A stretch of 6,644 nt of DNA from CALKWS01 sp048594865 (GTDB taxonomy: Bacteria > Actinomycetota > Actinomycetes > Actinomycetales > Beutenbergiaceae), in assembly GCA_048594865.1 (NCBI GenBank), contig JBMDWZ010000165.1:1-6644 (forward strand), given 5' to 3'. The translations under genes and the position numbers were made by a program. Below the pieces are notes generated by a model. It saw only the letters and a program-made list of their open reading frames with translations, searched no databases and was not told where the DNA came from. Shown here one piece after another: positions 5,669-6,644 of this stretch. The first letter of the stretch is position 1. Each line of letters starts with the position of its first letter.

Positions 5669-6372
5669 CTCAGACCGCCAGCTCCACTCGCACGCGCGCC
5701 ACGGTCGATGCCCAGCCATATGCCTGGCCATATGACGGGCAGATCGACCTAGATCGCACCGCCCTGGTGTTGATCGACTGGCAAACCGACTTCTGCGGCC
5801 CAGGCGGATACGTGGACTCGATGGGCTATGACCTCTCGCTCACCCGAGCCGGACTGGAGCCCACCGCCGGGGTACTCGCCACCGCCCGTGAACTGGGGAT
5901 GACCGTGGTGCACACCCGTGAGGGGCACCGGCCAGACCTGTCCGACTGCCCGCCGAACAAGCTGTGGCGCTCTGAGCAGATCGGGGCCGGGATCGGCACC
6001 AGCGGGCCATGTGGACGAATCCTGGTACGCGGCGAACCTGGGTGGGAAATCGTGCCGGAAGTGGCTCCGATCGATGGCGAACTCATTATCGACAAGCCCG
6101 GCAAGGGTGCGTTCTACGCCACCGACCTGGACCTGCTGCTGCTCTCAGCTGGGATCACCCACCTGATCCTCACCGGGATCACCACCGACGTGTGCGTACA
6201 CACCACGATGCGCGAGGCAAACGACCGCGGCTATGAGTGCCTGGTGCTCAGCGACTGCACCGGAGCTACCGATCCGGGTAACCACGAGGCCGCGTTGAAG
6301 ATGGTCACGATGCAGGGCGGGGTATTCGGCTCCGTGGCAGACTCCGCCGCACTGCTGGCGGCACTTCGCTAG
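5665..6372 (+). CDS. biuH: Biuret hydrolase-like cysteine amidohydrolase (isochorismatase superfamily)
   Basis: A 235-residue cytoplasmic enzyme that probably hydrolyses biuret to allophanate and ammonia. The triad is intact: Asp38 in LVLIDWQTDFC (34-44), Lys144 in DKPGKGAF (143-150) and nucleophile Cys177 in GITTDVCVHTTMREAND (171-187), whose Thr-Thr-Asp-Val precedes Cys as in the family. From memory, Rhizobium leguminosarum BiuH uses Asp36, Lys142, Cys175 and Gln215; a constant offset of two gives Asp38, Lys144, Cys177 and Gln217 (MQGGVFGS, 216-223). PYAWPYDG, GGYVDSMGYDLS (47-58), TREGHRPDLSD (84-94), SEQIGAGIG (103-111), GPCGRILVRGEPGW (114-127) and GATDPGNH (200-207) also recall BiuH. 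The ATG overlaps the preceding stop as ATGA. Triuret hydrolase and ureidoacrylate hydrolase RutB are the main alternatives; the allophanate hydrolase end in the operon favours biuret or triuret. Confidence 0.82.
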   Translation: MTQTASSTRTRATVDAQPYAWPYDGQIDLDRTALVLIDWQTDFCGPGGYVDSMGYDLSLTRAGLEPTAGVLATARELGMTVVHTREGHRPDLSDCPPNKLWRSEQIGAGIGTSGPCGRILVRGEPGWEIVPEVAPIDGELIIDKPGKGAFYATDLDLLLLSAGITHLILTGITTDVCVHTTMREANDRGYECLVLSDCTGATDPGNHEAALKMVTMQGGVFGSVADSAALLAALR

Positions 6373-6449
6373 CCGGGCTTTGGTTCGGGTAGCGCTGCTC
6401 TGGTTAGCACTGCTCTGCTTCGGATAACGGTGCTTCAAGAGGGTGCTGC
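6373..6449. other. Convergent intergenic gap with a short tandem repeat
   Basis: This gap separates the operon from the convergent hydrolase gene. Bases 6387-6402 repeat at 6402-6417 with 14 of 16 matches (core TAGCRCTGCTCTG, 15-bp period). I see no strong GC hairpin followed by T residues on either strand, so termination of the operon is probably factor-dependent or lies beyond the gap. Confidence 0.55.
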
Positions 6450-6644
6450 TCAGCCCCGTAGGTGTTCCACGGAGCGCAGGATCGCGGCGGCGAACACCTG
6501 CGGGGCTTCTAGGTGCACGGCGTGCGAGGCGCCCTGCAGGGGTTCAGACTCCAAGCCAAAGCGCTCGGCGTAGGCAGCGGCTACCTCATGCCTCGGGGCC
6601 GGGGAATTCGCGCCCACTGTGAGGTGGATGGCGCCGTAGCGTGG
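6450..6644 (-). CDS. Alpha/beta hydrolase, C-terminal end (partial)
   Basis: The last 64 residues read on the - strand up to TGA at 6452-6450; the gene continues past the right edge. The fragment contains IHLTVGANSPAP, which fits the strand and loop that carry the third-to-last acid region in alpha/beta hydrolases, and then GASHAVHLEAPQVFAAAI, the usual segment with the catalytic His (the first His, in G-A-S-H) followed by H-L-E-A-P and the final helix. The nucleophile elbow is not in the window, so substrate class (esterase, lactonase or haloperoxidase-like) cannot be told. It converges on the biuret operon and is separated by 77 bp, so it is likely a separate transcription unit. Confidence 0.72.
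   Translation of the reverse strand, partial: PRYGAIHLTVGANSPAPRHEVAAAYAERFGLESEPLQGASHAVHLEAPQVFAAAILRSVEHLRG

Noticed and set aside
6373..6449. Intrinsic terminator for the operon
   Set aside because: Only short imperfect pairings such as AGCGCT are present and no T-run follows on either strand.
1..6644. CRISPR arrays, tRNA or rRNA genes, insertion sequence ends
   Set aside because: I saw no regularly spaced repeats, no cloverleaf-like sequence with a CCA-type end, and no transposase or terminal inverted repeats.

Overview
This window comes from a G+C-rich bacterium, most likely an actinomycete. The evidence is strong G/C bias at third codon positions, mixed TTG/GTG/ATG starts, short Ala/Pro/Thr-rich protein tails and 4-bp start/stop overlaps. 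The lipoprotein encoded here is extremely acidic and almost free of lysine, which hints at a salt- or alkali-adapted lineage. The genus cannot be decided from the sequence.

Six genes lie head to tail on the + strand and look like one operon. (1) 1-118 is the C-terminal end of what I read as an allophanate hydrolase (AtzF/TrzF/DUR1 type). (2) 115-1800 is the double ATPase of a BMP-type (basic membrane protein, NupNOPQ-like) ABC importer. (3) 1797-2891 and (4) 2888-3787 are its two permeases. (5) 3877-5010 is its BMP-family lipoprotein receptor. (6) 5015-5668 is an isochorismatase-fold protein lacking every catalytic residue. (7) 5665-6372 is an intact cysteine amidohydrolase very like biuret hydrolase BiuH. 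At the right edge, 6450-6644 on the - strand is the C-terminal end of a convergent alpha/beta hydrolase, probably unrelated to the operon.

The genes fit together as a uptake-and-degradation unit for biuret or a close relative such as triuret. The lipoprotein and permeases bring the compound in, the BiuH-like enzyme cuts biuret to allophanate and ammonia, and allophanate hydrolase finishes the job to CO2 and ammonia. No cyanuric acid hydrolase or urea carboxylase is visible, but the operon's left end lies outside the window.

The most unusual element is gene 6. It is a tandem paralog of the biuret hydrolase with Ser, Ser, Gly and Ser at the positions of Asp, Lys, Cys and the substrate-site Gln, and with a 24-residue contraction between the first two of these. 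It is otherwise well preserved and sits immediately upstream of the active gene with a 4-bp overlap, so it looks like a retained pseudoenzyme, perhaps a partner or regulatory subunit. The transporter is also notable: characterised BMP-type importers mainly carry nucleosides or purine-like compounds, whereas the context here points to biuret or a related urea-derived nitrogen compound.
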